Shown here piece by piece: positions 21,444-28,932 of a stretch of 28,932 nt of DNA. Both the position numbers and the translations under genes were made by a program. Positions within the stretch are counted from its first letter, which is position 1. Each line of letters begins with the position of its first letter. Source of the DNA: Desulfobulbaceae bacterium (lineage in GTDB: Bacteria > Desulfobacterota > Desulfobulbia > Desulfobulbales > Desulfurivibrionaceae); NCBI GenBank assembly GCA_003517965.1, contig DOZO01000005.1, positions 12,435 to 41,366 of the forward strand, given 5' to 3'. The notes under the pieces were generated by a model. The model did not search any database. It was not told the origin of the DNA and worked only from the letters and a program-made list of their open reading frames with translations.

Positions 21444-24074
21444 TCATCTTAGGCTCTTGCTCACCACCTCATACACATCGCGGGATAACGAAGGGCTTAC
21501 GGCAATCCGTTCAAGCTGGGCCCGCATCAGAGCACGTCTGCGTTCATCATAGCGCTCCCCCCGCCCAAGCCTTGCCGCCAGACGGGCGGCAATCTGGGGA
21601 TTAAGCGGATCAAGGGCCAGAATCTGCTCGGCAAGAAAATGATAGCCCCTGCCGGACGGCGCATGAAAACAAAACGGATTACCTGCGGCAAAGGAGCCCA
21701 CCAGGGCGCAAACCTTGTTGGGATTTTTCAGCTGGAAGGCAGGATGCTGCATGAGGCCTTGCACCTCGGCCAAGGTGTCCGGTAGCGGGGCCGTGGCCTG
21801 CACCGCAAACCACTTGTCGAGCACCAGGGTGTCGGTCTGCCATTGCTGATAAAAATCAGCGACAACCTGCTGCCGTTCCGGACGAGAAGAATGAACCAAG
21901 GCCGCAAAAGCGGCCATCTGGTCGGTCATGTTGTCAGAGGCAGCCATCTGGTCAAGCGCCAACTGGATCGCCGCGTCGTCTTCAATACTGACCAGATAGG
22001 CCAGACAAAGATTGCGCAAGGCCCTCTGCCCTGCCAAGGCAGGCGCATAACGATATGGGCCTTTAACCAGATTAGTCTGATAGGTCTGCTCCCACAAGGG
22101 CCGCAAAGCTTGAGCCAGGGTCTGCCTGGCAAAGAGGCGAACGGCATGAATTGCCTCGACATCCACCACCTCCATCTGCTCGGCCAGATACTCCTCTGAG
22201 GGCAGGGTCAGCAACAGGGCGAGAAAGGCCTTGTCCTCCCCGTTATCTTCGGCAAGAAGCCGGGCACAGGCCGCAACAAATCTTTCATCAAGCTGCAGAG
22301 GGCGCGTTCTGAAATCCTGCACCAGCCCCAGGAGCAGACGGCTGGCCAGACACTGCCCTACCTCCCAGCGATTAAACGGGTCCTGGTCATAACGAAAAAG
22401 AAAAAGCAGTTCTTCCTCATCACAGGCATATTCAACCTTCAGCGGCGCGGAAAAATTGCGCAGGAGCGAAAGGCGCGGCCTTTCCGGCACCGCCCTGAAG
22501 CGGATACTCTCCTGAGCCTCGCGCAGTTCAAACAGGCCAAGCTCCGCCTCCGCCTGACGCTCCGGGCAGGACAACGGCATCTCTTTGCCTTGGTTATCTA
22601 TCAGAGCAAGGGCCACCGGGATATGGAGCGGCTCCTTAGTCGGCTGGCCGGGGGTGGAAGGAGAGCTTTGCGCCAGTCTCAGGGTAAAGGTATGATTCTT
22701 ATGGTCATAGTCGCCCTGCACACTGAGGCGCGGGGTTCCGGCCTGAGTGTACCACCGTTTGAACTGGTTCAAATCGCGACCAGAGACCTCAGCCATGGTC
22801 CGGACAAAATCATCGGTGGTGGCGGCCTGTCCATCATGCCGCGCCAGATAGAGGACCAGCCCCTGGCGGAACAAGTCCCGGCCCAGCAGGGTATGCAGCA
22901 TCCGGATAATTTCAGCCCCTTTCTCGTAAATGGTGACGGTATAAAAGTTGTTGATCTCCATGTAGGCATCAGGCCGCACCGGATGGGCCATGGGTCCGTT
23001 GTCCTCCGGGAACTGCACATTGCGCAGAAGCCGGACATCGTGGATGCGCTTAACCGCGGCCGAGACCTGATCGGCGGTAAACTGCTGATCGCGAAACACG
23101 GTGAGCCCTTCCTTGAGGCTCAACTGAAACCAGTCCCGACAGGTGACCCGGTTGCCGGTCCAGTTGTGGAAATACTCGTGGGCAATAACCGCCTCTATCC
23201 CCTCGTAATCGGTATCAGTGGCGTTATCTGGCCGGGCCAGCACATACTTGGAGTTGAAGATATTGAGCCCCTTGTTTTCCATGGCGCCCATGTTGAAATC
23301 GTCCACCGCCACAATCATGTACCGGTCAAGATCGTACTCCAGGCCAAAAACCTCCTCGTCCCAGCGCATGGCCTTTTTAAGCGAGTCCATGGCATGGGCG
23401 CACTTGTCCAGGTTGTGAGCCTCCACATAGATCTCCAGGGCAACTATGCGACCGGAACAGGTGACAAAGGTATCCGCAAGTTTAAGCAAATTGCCGGCAA
23501 CCATGGCAAAAAGATAAGAGGGTTTGGGAAAAGGATCCTGCCAGCGCGCGTAATGGCGGCCTTGGGGCAACACCCCGGCCTCAAGTAGATTACCGTTGGC
23601 CAGCAGCACCGGGTAGAGCTTTTGTTCCGCCGTGATAGTGACCTCATAGCGGGCCAACACATCGGGCCGGTCAAGAAACCAGGTGATCTTGCGAAAGCCC
23701 TCGGCCTCGCACTGGGTGCAGAAATTGCCGCTGGAACGGTACAGGCCATCAAGGGAGGTATTGTTCTGGGGATAAAGCTCCGTTTCAATATCAAGGACAA
23801 ACCGCTCCGGCACTACCGAAATGGTGAGGGTTTCCTCATCGAGACGATACTGTTCCTGGCTCAGGGCCACGCCATCCAGGGCAATACCCTTGAGTACCAA
23901 ATGCCGCCCCTGGAGCACCAGGGGAGACGCGGTCGGGCCGTTGCGCCGACAGAGCAGGCGAGAACAAACCCGCGCCCGCTCCTCAAACAGGTCCACGGCT
24001 AATGTCACCTCTTCAATCAAGTAAGCAGATGGACGGTAATCTTTAAGCAGAATGGTTTGTAGTTGGGCGGTCAT
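21444..24074 (-). CDS. pepN: Aminopeptidase N (M1 metallopeptidase)
   Basis: Broad-specificity zinc aminopeptidase of the cytoplasm that trims peptides from the N-terminus. At 876 aa it matches the E. coli-type PepN length. The exopeptidase motif GAMENKGLNIFN precedes the zinc site HEYFHNWTGNR, with H299, E300 and H303, followed by the third ligand in LKEGLTVF. The C-terminal helical domain (about 550-876) ends in ...SRDVYEVVSKSLR as usual for the family. It lies 19 bp after the mltD-like gene on the same strand, so the two are probably co-transcribed; no functional link between them is known to me. Confidence 0.97.
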   Translation of the reverse strand: MTAQLQTILLKDYRPSAYLIEEVTLAVDLFEERARVCSRLLCRRNGPTASPLVLQGRHLVLKGIALDGVALSQEQYRLDEETLTISVVPERFVLDIETELYPQNNTSLDGLYRSSGNFCTQCEAEGFRKITWFLDRPDVLARYEVTITAEQKLYPVLLANGNLLEAGVLPQGRHYARWQDPFPKPSYLFAMVAGNLLKLADTFVTCSGRIVALEIYVEAHNLDKCAHAMDSLKKAMRWDEEVFGLEYDLDRYMIVAVDDFNMGAMENKGLNIFNSKYVLARPDNATDTDYEGIEAVIAHEYFHNWTGNRVTCRDWFQLSLKEGLTVFRDQQFTADQVSAAVKRIHDVRLLRNVQFPEDNGPMAHPVRPDAYMEINNFYTVTIYEKGAEIIRMLHTLLGRDLFRQGLVLYLARHDGQAATTDDFVRTMAEVSGRDLNQFKRWYTQAGTPRLSVQGDYDHKNHTFTLRLAQSSPSTPGQPTKEPLHIPVALALIDNQGKEMPLSCPERQAEAELGLFELREAQESIRFRAVPERPRLSLLRNFSAPLKVEYACDEEELLFLFRYDQDPFNRWEVGQCLASRLLLGLVQDFRTRPLQLDERFVAACARLLAEDNGEDKAFLALLLTLPSEEYLAEQMEVVDVEAIHAVRLFARQTLAQALRPLWEQTYQTNLVKGPYRYAPALAGQRALRNLCLAYLVSIEDDAAIQLALDQMAASDNMTDQMAAFAALVHSSRPERQQVVADFYQQWQTDTLVLDKWFAVQATAPLPDTLAEVQGLMQHPAFQLKNPNKVCALVGSFAAGNPFCFHAPSGRGYHFLAEQILALDPLNPQIAARLAARLGRGERYDERRRALMRAQLERIAVSPSLSRDVYEVVSKSLR

Positions 24075-24093
24075 GGCTCAATCCTTAAAGCGA

Positions 24094-26058
24094 TCAACGG
24101 ATAGCGGTTACCTGCGGCACCACCAGACGCAGGCCTTGTTTCAGCTGGGTAAAATCAACCGAGGGGTTGTATTTTTTGATCAGCCAGAAAGGCAGTTCAA
24201 ATTCTTTCTGACACAGGGACCAAATGGTGTCTCCCGCCTTCACCTGATAGGTGCGAGTGCCCTCCAGCAGCCGATAAGCAGCGAAGAAATCGTCCACCAT
24301 TTCCTTGTGAAATTCATAACGCTGAGCCTCAAAACGCTTCTTGCTTCCCTTGGCAAGCGGCAACTTGATCTGCTGGTTCACCGTCAAAGTCTGATCGTAG
24401 CGCAAGCCGTTCAAACGGCGCAGATCCCAGGCCCGAACCCCGAGCCAGCGTGCGTAATGACCAAGGGTTTCCTCTGCCTCCACCCGGACGGTGCCATAGA
24501 TCTTGCCTTGCTGTTTAACGAGCTCTATCTCAAGATTGCCCAAGACCTTGGCGGGAGTCGGACTTGGACACAGTGCGCCTTTGGTGATTGATTGGTCCTT
24601 ATCCTTAGCCGTGACAACATCCGGCCCAGTGGCTGTCTTCGCTGGCTTGACCGGAGATGGTGAACCAGCCGCACCGGTAAGTCCCTGTTCGTTTGCATAC
24701 TGCGCCGTGATCAGCAATGCTCCTTTTTCTCCCACCCCGGGAATGCGCAGATTCTGCTCAGGACAGATTACCGCCTTTTCATCAAGGCCATTGCCGCGCA
24801 GAAGCTCGGCCACCGTAATGCCATGCTGCCGGGCGATGGAAAAAGCGGTGTCGCCCTGACGCACCTGGTACATAATAGTTTGCGCCTGATCCTCCTTGAG
24901 AATCTCCGCTGGGATATTCTCCGCCAGACGCACAACCTTACTCTGTTGAGGTACCCGTACCTCATAACCTTTGGGGATCAGTTTTTGCCCACTGTAAATG
25001 GGTTCGCGCAGGGCCGGATTCAAGGCCTTGAAGGTTTCGAGATCAACCTTGAGATACTGGAGCAGCTCGTCAAGCGGGGCATAGTTGGGCAGCGCCACGG
25101 CCTTGCTGTTAACCGGCGGCTCGATCGGCAGCGGGCCAAAAAAGGCCTGGTAATTCTTGGCCACCTCTCGGGCAGCAAGAAACTCCGAATAGAAATTGCG
25201 CGAGGCAAACTTGAACAACTCGCTTTCATGCTCCTGGAAGATTCTTTCATAATCACCCTTGGCCGTCTTGGCCCGCAGCATCCCGTTAATCCCGTGATTA
25301 TAGGCGGTAACCGCCAGAGGCCAGGTGCCAAGCTTCTCGTAATTATGCCTGAGCATCCTTGCCGCGGCATGGGTGGCCTTGATCGGGTCACGCCGCTCGT
25401 CAATGGCATAGTCCACGTCCAATTTGAACTGTTTGCCCGAGGATTCGGTAAATTGCCAGACCCCGGCCGCGCCAAACTTGCTGTATGCCTTGTAGTTGAA
25501 GGATGATTCCACATGGGGCAGATAGGCGAGATCCTCGGGCACCCCATAGCTCACCATGATCTGCTTGATCTCTTCCAGATAGGCGCCGGAGCGGATCAAG
25601 CCTTTCCGAAAATTATCCTTCTGACCGGACTGAAAACGGATATTGTCCTGGGCCAGCCGAAAATCATCGATCATGGCCTTGGCGCCGAACAACCCGGCAA
25701 CCCGCTTTTCCTCCATAGTCTGTGGAGAAGCACCAGAAGCCAGGGTTTTGAGAATTGCAAGGTATCCCTCCTTGGCCCGCTCTATCCGCTGCCGGTCCCG
25801 TTCCCGGGCCCCGTTCTCCCAGGTTCCCTCGACATCCAGCACCTCATAGACAATGCGCAGATCCCGCTTGTCGTGAAGCACTCCCTGGCTGGAGGGATAC
25901 CTCCCGTAAATATCACGCCAAAAAGCCACATTGGGTGTGACGCAGTCGTAGAGGGGAAAGGGGTCCTGACTGGCCCGGAGCGGAGAAACACTTGCGGCGG
26001 CCACGCAGAAAAACAGCGCCGCCGCTAATAAACGAAGATGTACCATGACAGCTCTCAT
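24094..26058 (-). CDS. mltD: MltD-like membrane-bound lytic murein transglycosylase with LysM domains
   Basis: Cleaves the beta-1,4 MurNAc-GlcNAc bond of peptidoglycan to form 1,6-anhydro products. From the ATG at 26058 it is 654 aa; a start at 26046 with GAGAG 5 nt upstream is also possible, and the GTG at 26085 is less likely. A hydrophobic signal peptide (HLRLLAAALFFCVAAASVSP) is followed by the SLT domain with the catalytic Glu (E184) in LPHVESSFNYKAYSK, then GAAGVWQF and AVTAYNHGI. Three LysM-type modules follow: one with YQVRQGDTAFSIA, a divergent one with RVEAEETLGHYARWLG, and a C-terminal one with YQVKAGDTIWSLC. There is no lipobox, unlike E. coli MltD. Confidence 0.9.
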   Translation of the reverse strand: MRAVMVHLRLLAAALFFCVAAASVSPLRASQDPFPLYDCVTPNVAFWRDIYGRYPSSQGVLHDKRDLRIVYEVLDVEGTWENGARERDRQRIERAKEGYLAILKTLASGASPQTMEEKRVAGLFGAKAMIDDFRLAQDNIRFQSGQKDNFRKGLIRSGAYLEEIKQIMVSYGVPEDLAYLPHVESSFNYKAYSKFGAAGVWQFTESSGKQFKLDVDYAIDERRDPIKATHAAARMLRHNYEKLGTWPLAVTAYNHGINGMLRAKTAKGDYERIFQEHESELFKFASRNFYSEFLAAREVAKNYQAFFGPLPIEPPVNSKAVALPNYAPLDELLQYLKVDLETFKALNPALREPIYSGQKLIPKGYEVRVPQQSKVVRLAENIPAEILKEDQAQTIMYQVRQGDTAFSIARQHGITVAELLRGNGLDEKAVICPEQNLRIPGVGEKGALLITAQYANEQGLTGAAGSPSPVKPAKTATGPDVVTAKDKDQSITKGALCPSPTPAKVLGNLEIELVKQQGKIYGTVRVEAEETLGHYARWLGVRAWDLRRLNGLRYDQTLTVNQQIKLPLAKGSKKRFEAQRYEFHKEMVDDFFAAYRLLEGTRTYQVKAGDTIWSLCQKEFELPFWLIKKYNPSVDFTQLKQGLRLVVPQVTAIR

Positions 26059-26186
26059 GAATTTCTTTTTTGACTCAGTATCCACAACGGATCAGCATGC
26101 CAACATACTCGCTCCGGCCGGGATTCGCCGCTAAAATCACCGGCTCAGCGCAGGCAAAGGGAGCGAGAACAGGCCTGCCGTCTGGA

Positions 26187-27668
26187 TCAACCGGCCAAAG
26201 CACTGAACTTTTCCTCGAGATACGCAAGAAAAGGCCCGACGGAAAGCGGTGCGCCCGTTACCCGCACCAGCAGCTCCTGAGGCAGGTACACGCTGCCATG
26301 AGCATGGATCTCCCTGGCCAACCATTCCTTCACCTTTGCCAGATTCCCATCGGCAAGGGTCTGGCAGAAGCCGGGGTCATACTTTTTATAGGCCTCCCAT
26401 ATCTGGGCTGACGCCAGATTGCCGATGGTGTAGGTGGGGAAATAGCCGAAGCTGCCGTGGGCCCAATGGATGTCCTGCAGTACCCCGACGGCATCGGACT
26501 CGACCTCCACCCCGAGGTACTGCCGGTATTTTTCCCGCCAGACCCGAGGCAGCGCCGCAACCTCCAGGCTCCCCTCAATCAGCCCCTTTTCAATCTCGAA
26601 ACGGATCAGGACATGGAGGTTGTAGGTCAGTTCGTCGGCATCCACCCGGATCAGGCCGGGGGTAACGGCGTTTATACCCCGGACAAAATCCTCAAGCCCC
26701 GTGTGGGCAAACTGGGCCGGGAATGCCTGTTGCAGCTCTGGAAAAAATCTCTGCCAAAACGGTCGACTCCTCCCCAGCACATTCTCCCAGAAGCGGGATT
26801 GCGATTCGTGAATCCCTAAGGAAACTCCATCATCGAGATGGCTGTGGGCCAAGCCCTCAGCAATGCCCTGCTCGTAGAGGGCGTGCCCGCCCTCGTGCAA
26901 GGCGCCAAAAATAAAGTCCAGACTCTTGGGGGCATAGCGATTGGTAATGCGCCGGTCATGGTGCCCCAGGGTGGTGGTGAAGGGATGGGCCGAGCGGGTC
27001 AGGCAGCCTCGAGTAAAATCAAAGCCCATGGCCACCAGGAGATGCTCGGCAAACTGTTCCTGGCCGGTCTGGGAAAACGGCTCGGCAAAGGCCAAGGGAG
27101 GCAAGCGGCCGGAAAACCTTTTAACCAGCGCAACCAGGGGCACTTGCAGCTCGGCGAACATCCCTTCCACCTGGACGGTGGTGAGCCCTTCCTCGTAAAG
27201 ATCGAGCAACGCGTCATAGGGATGGGCTGCGTAGCCCAGGTATTCGGCCTGCTGCCGAGCCATGACCACCAGCCGCTCCAGCAGGGGCTGAAAAATAGCG
27301 AACTCGGACTGCTCCCTGGCCTCGAGCCAGGCCATCTGGGCCTGGGAGGTAAGGCGGGAAAACTCGGCGACAAATTCCTCGGGCAGTTTGGTATTCTGGT
27401 CATAGCTGCGCCGCATGACCCGCAGCAAGGCGCGATCTTCCACGGACAGGCTCGTTTTTTGCGCCTCGGCTTTCACCAGCAGGACACCAAGTTCAGGGGC
27501 CACCTCCCGACGGTGCACCAGGGCGCTCAAGGTGGCAAACTGTCCGGCCCTCCCTTCCGCGGCCCGACGGGGCATGCGCACCTCCTGGTCCCACTGCATG
27601 AGGGCCAGGGTATGGTGCAGATCAACCAGTTCGGCGGAATATTTTTTCAGCTGGGTGAGGATTTTCAT
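26187..27668 (-). CDS. M32-family carboxypeptidase (carboxypeptidase Taq)
   Basis: Metal-dependent carboxypeptidase that removes C-terminal residues from peptides with broad specificity. The 493 aa are typical. The signature HEGGHALYEQG contains the HExxH-type site (H258, E259, H262). The downstream HESQSRFWEN supplies the third ligand (Glu) of M32 enzymes, and the N-terminus DLHHTLALMQWDQEVRMP is also a family hallmark. Cytoplasmic, with no signal peptide. It lies upstream of the mltD-like gene after a 128-bp gap. Together with pepN it suggests peptide recycling, but the grouping may be coincidental. Confidence 0.95.
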   Translation of the reverse strand: MKILTQLKKYSAELVDLHHTLALMQWDQEVRMPRRAAEGRAGQFATLSALVHRREVAPELGVLLVKAEAQKTSLSVEDRALLRVMRRSYDQNTKLPEEFVAEFSRLTSQAQMAWLEAREQSEFAIFQPLLERLVVMARQQAEYLGYAAHPYDALLDLYEEGLTTVQVEGMFAELQVPLVALVKRFSGRLPPLAFAEPFSQTGQEQFAEHLLVAMGFDFTRGCLTRSAHPFTTTLGHHDRRITNRYAPKSLDFIFGALHEGGHALYEQGIAEGLAHSHLDDGVSLGIHESQSRFWENVLGRSRPFWQRFFPELQQAFPAQFAHTGLEDFVRGINAVTPGLIRVDADELTYNLHVLIRFEIEKGLIEGSLEVAALPRVWREKYRQYLGVEVESDAVGVLQDIHWAHGSFGYFPTYTIGNLASAQIWEAYKKYDPGFCQTLADGNLAKVKEWLAREIHAHGSVYLPQELLVRVTGAPLSVGPFLAYLEEKFSALAG

Positions 27669-27697
27669 TGAGTCTCCTTATTTTGCTGAAATCCCGG

Positions 27698-27772
27698 CTA
27701 AGCCGCCAACGCCTTCACCAACAAGGCATAGAGCAGGATGGTCAAACGTGTTGTCGCAATGGTCTGGGTCAT
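27698..27772 (-). CDS. Candidate 24-residue hydrophobic small protein or leader peptide
   Basis: A short reading frame from ATG 27772 to TAG 27698-27700, 29 bp before the M32 carboxypeptidase. It has an unusually good ribosome-binding site (GAGGTGA, with GAGG 6 nt from the ATG). The product begins MTQTIATTRL and continues with a hydrophobic stretch TILLYALLVKALAA that could span or insert in a membrane. I know no homologue. Evidence is only the ribosome-binding site and hydrophobicity; it could be chance. Confidence 0.3.
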   Translation of the reverse strand: MTQTIATTRLTILLYALLVKALAA

Positions 27773-27841
27773 CTCTCACCTCTAATGTTACAGAAGAAAT
27801 CAGCGTCCGACACGGACAAGGAACAATCGTATTTCCGCTGT

Positions 27842-27869
27842 TTCATAAAACATTTTTGCCCGAATGCAA
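27842..27869 (-). promoter_or_regulatory. Possible promoter of the M32 carboxypeptidase region
   Basis: On the minus strand TTGCAT (27864-27869) and TATGAA (27842-27847), spacing 16 bp, about 70 bp upstream of the candidate small reading frame. Weak evidence. Confidence 0.3.
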
Positions 27870-27930
27870 TATCTCTCTTATCTTTACCCTTTCCCTTTAT
27901 GTAATTTTCCGTTATTTAATTAAAAATTAT

Positions 27931-27943
27931 CGTAACTATCCAG
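27931..27943 (+). repeat. Direct repeat CGTAACTATCCAG, copy 1
   Basis: Identical 13-mer to 27977-27989, with start points 46 bp apart, upstream of the 139-aa gene. Could be a pair of regulator sites or the remnant of a duplication. Confidence 0.6.
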
Positions 27944-27976
27944 CTCAATGCCAGAAATGGCCAAAAACCACCATAC

Positions 27977-27989
27977 CGTAACTATCCAG
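27977..27989 (+). repeat. Direct repeat CGTAACTATCCAG, copy 2
   Basis: Second copy of the 13-mer, 33 bp before the ATG at 28023. Its position close to the ribosome-binding site would suit a promoter-proximal regulator site. Confidence 0.6.
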
Positions 27990-28022
27990 GATCATTCGCC
28001 TCAAGAACGGGAGACAAAATAA

Positions 28023-28442
28023 ATGGGCAGTCACAGCAGACCTCACAACGACACGGCAGGTGGAGCAATCGACCGCAAACGCGAGCGGGAGCGGCGCCAC
28101 ATGATGCAGTTGCTCTACAAAAATGCCGATGAGCTGGCAACCAAAATGGTGCAGCGCCTATTGGACAAAAAGATTCTTGAGATCACCGACGAGGGCGCAA
28201 TGCGCAAGCTCTTTGGTGAGCTGTTTGAAAAGCTCTCCAACATGGAAGAGTTTGACATGCTGTATAAGATCGCCCCGCTACGGCAGTTGGTGGTGGACCC
28301 CAACTTCCTCAGCCTCTATGTGACCCAGTATATCTGCGAAGATCTGGTGGAAAACGACAAGGTTCAGGACGTCTATGGTGATGACCTGGAAATCTACCAG
28401 GTCGTTGAATCCGTGTTCAAGGTTCTCCGCCCTAAGGACTAA
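28023..28442 (+). CDS. Unrecognised 139-aa helical protein
   Basis: I do not recognise the family. The N-terminal 25 residues are polar and basic (GSHSRPH, KRERERRH). The rest looks all-helical and acidic, with segments such as ADELATKMVQRLLDKKI, MRKLFGELFEKLSNMEEFDML and LEIYQVVESVFKVL. There is no signal peptide, membrane segment or metal-binding motif, so it is probably cytoplasmic. GGGAG 9 nt upstream supports the ATG at 28023, though an internal MM (residues 27-28) could be a shorter start. It is convergent with speA, and two 13-bp repeats lie upstream. Coding character is good, so it is likely a real gene. Confidence 0.75.
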   Translation: MGSHSRPHNDTAGGAIDRKRERERRHMMQLLYKNADELATKMVQRLLDKKILEITDEGAMRKLFGELFEKLSNMEEFDMLYKIAPLRQLVVDPNFLSLYVTQYICEDLVENDKVQDVYGDDLEIYQVVESVFKVLRPKD

Positions 28443-28445
28443 CTT

Positions 28446-28499
28446 AGGAGCCGTTAAAGAATAACATGTACTTTTCTAACCATTAACTGTACGGCTCCT
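28446..28499. terminator. Inverted repeat between the convergent 139-aa gene and speA
   Basis: Perfect 9-bp arms AGGAGCCGT (28446-28454) and ACGGCTCCT (28491-28499) enclose 36 bp that can partly pair further (GTTA/TAAC). It lies between converging genes and may act as a bidirectional 3'-end structure. No clear U-tract follows. Confidence 0.4.
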
Positions 28500-28548
28500 T
28501 ATGCCGTTTTGGTCACAAGAAACGTCCAGGTTATTTCTTTACAACGGC

Positions 28549-28932
28549 TTATCCCTTCTTCCGGATCTTCTTTAGATCCAGGTAGGTGTAGCCCTTAAGC
28601 CCCTTCTCATACTCGCCCAGGAGCCGCATGGCCTCATTGGGCCGCAGCCTGTCTTCCTTGATGGCGCTTTCCACCTGCCTCTTCATCTTCCGCTTCAGAT
28701 CAGTGCCGGTGTACTGAACCAGGGCCAGCACCTTTTCCATGGTGGTGCCCTCGATGGTCTCTTCGATGTAGTACCCGGAATCCTCATCCTCATCCAAAAA
28801 GACATGGGCCTCGTTCACCCGGCCAAAAAGATTATGCAGGTCGCCCATGATGTCCTGATAGGCGCCGGTAAGAAAAACCCCCAGATAATAGGGCTTGCCG
28901 TTTAAATCATGCAGGGGCAGGGTGTCCACCCC
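28549..28932 (-). CDS. speA: Biosynthetic arginine decarboxylase, C-terminal part (5' end outside window)
   Basis: The last 127 codons of a PLP-dependent (alanine-racemase-fold) arginine decarboxylase, which makes agmatine for polyamine synthesis. Family landmarks are LGVFLTGAYQDIMGDLHNLFGRVNEAHVFL, read in two parts at the start of the segment, TIEGTTMEKVLALVQY, and the ending LLGEYEKGLKGYTYL. The frame is open through the right edge, so the GTG at 28929 is internal and the gene begins beyond the window. PLP-lysine and active-site Cys lie outside. It uses the product of the arginine operon at the other end of the window. Confidence 0.92.
   Translation of the reverse strand, partial: GVDTLPLHDLNGKPYYLGVFLTGAYQDIMGDLHNLFGRVNEAHVFLDEDEDSGYYIEETIEGTTMEKVLALVQYTGTDLKRKMKRQVESAIKEDRLRPNEAMRLLGEYEKGLKGYTYLDLKKIRKKG

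Larger units (their letters stand above)
27669..28022. other. 354-bp divergent intergenic region
   Basis: Between the M32 gene (minus) and the 139-aa gene (plus). It holds a candidate small reading frame, a possible minus promoter, A/T-rich DNA around 27900-27930 and a pair of 13-bp direct repeats (27931-27943, 27977-27989). A plus-strand TTGCCC-17-TATCTT (27856-27884) is a possible promoter. No longer gene is seen. Confidence 0.5.

Noticed and set aside
22590..23588. Long plus-strand frame opposite pepN
   Set aside because: A 332-aa shadow of pepN codon bias in a GC-rich gene, with no family motifs or ribosome-binding site.
27781..28020. tRNA or rRNA gene
   Set aside because: No cloverleaf with a TTC loop and acceptor stem was found in this or any other intergenic region.

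Overview
The window looks like chromosome from a Gram-negative Desulfobacterota, probably Desulfobulbales or a near relative. The reasons are LptA/LptB and a porin (an outer membrane is present), an EpmA/EF-P pair, a sigma-54 gene beside the lpt genes, a biosynthetic arginine decarboxylase, and an AspRS of the apparently non-discriminating type. This placement rests on gene content and my recall of families; no database was searched.

Layout. Bases 1-6871 (minus strand) hold a compact arginine operon transcribed argB-argD-argF-argG-argH and ending in a three-domain FN3 lipoprotein gene; several junctions are 4-bp ATGA overlaps. A divergent promoter region (6872-7073) separates it from a plus-strand lptA-lptB-rpoN-(stand-alone RapZ C-terminal domain)-yrfG cluster (7074-11161). 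On the minus strand, hisS-aspS (11221-14369) form a tRNA-synthetase operon. Bases 14.5-19.7 kb are accessory: a Phd/RelE-type toxin-antitoxin pair, a HigB/HigA-like pair, a porin with its own promoter and terminator, a PIN/ribbon-helix-helix pair, a decayed BrnT/BrnA pair, a DUF1640 protein and perhaps another BrnT-like fragment. From 19.7 kb housekeeping genes resume on the minus strand: epmA and efp (EF-P lysylation), pepN, an MltD-like LysM transglycosylase and an M32 carboxypeptidase. The right end has an unrecognised 139-aa alpha-helical protein (plus strand) and the C-terminal part of speA (minus strand, cut by the window edge).

The most interesting non-gene signals are dispersed repeats. 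(a) A REP-like palindrome (arms GGGGCACG/CGTGCCCC) occurs four times plus one half copy. It supplies or abuts stop codons of neighbouring genes and encodes the last 18 residues of HisRS. (b) A 134-bp element with 29-bp imperfect terminal inverted repeats and internal hairpins lies between efp and epmA; a second, partial copy is cut by the left window edge. Both touch the 3' end of a gene. (c) A terminator-like repeat occurs at both ends of the PIN/BrnTA/DUF1640 islet and, in a shortened form, inside it. The two toxin-first modules share another peculiarity: a consensus-like -10 box only 6-7 nt from the start codon, which suggests leaderless mRNAs.

I found no rRNA, tRNA, CRISPR array, phage genes, transposase or replication origin. 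No clearly new multi-gene system is evident. The best candidates for new biology are the repeat families at gene ends, the leaderless toxin-first promoters and the RapZ C-terminal domain encoded alone next to rpoN.
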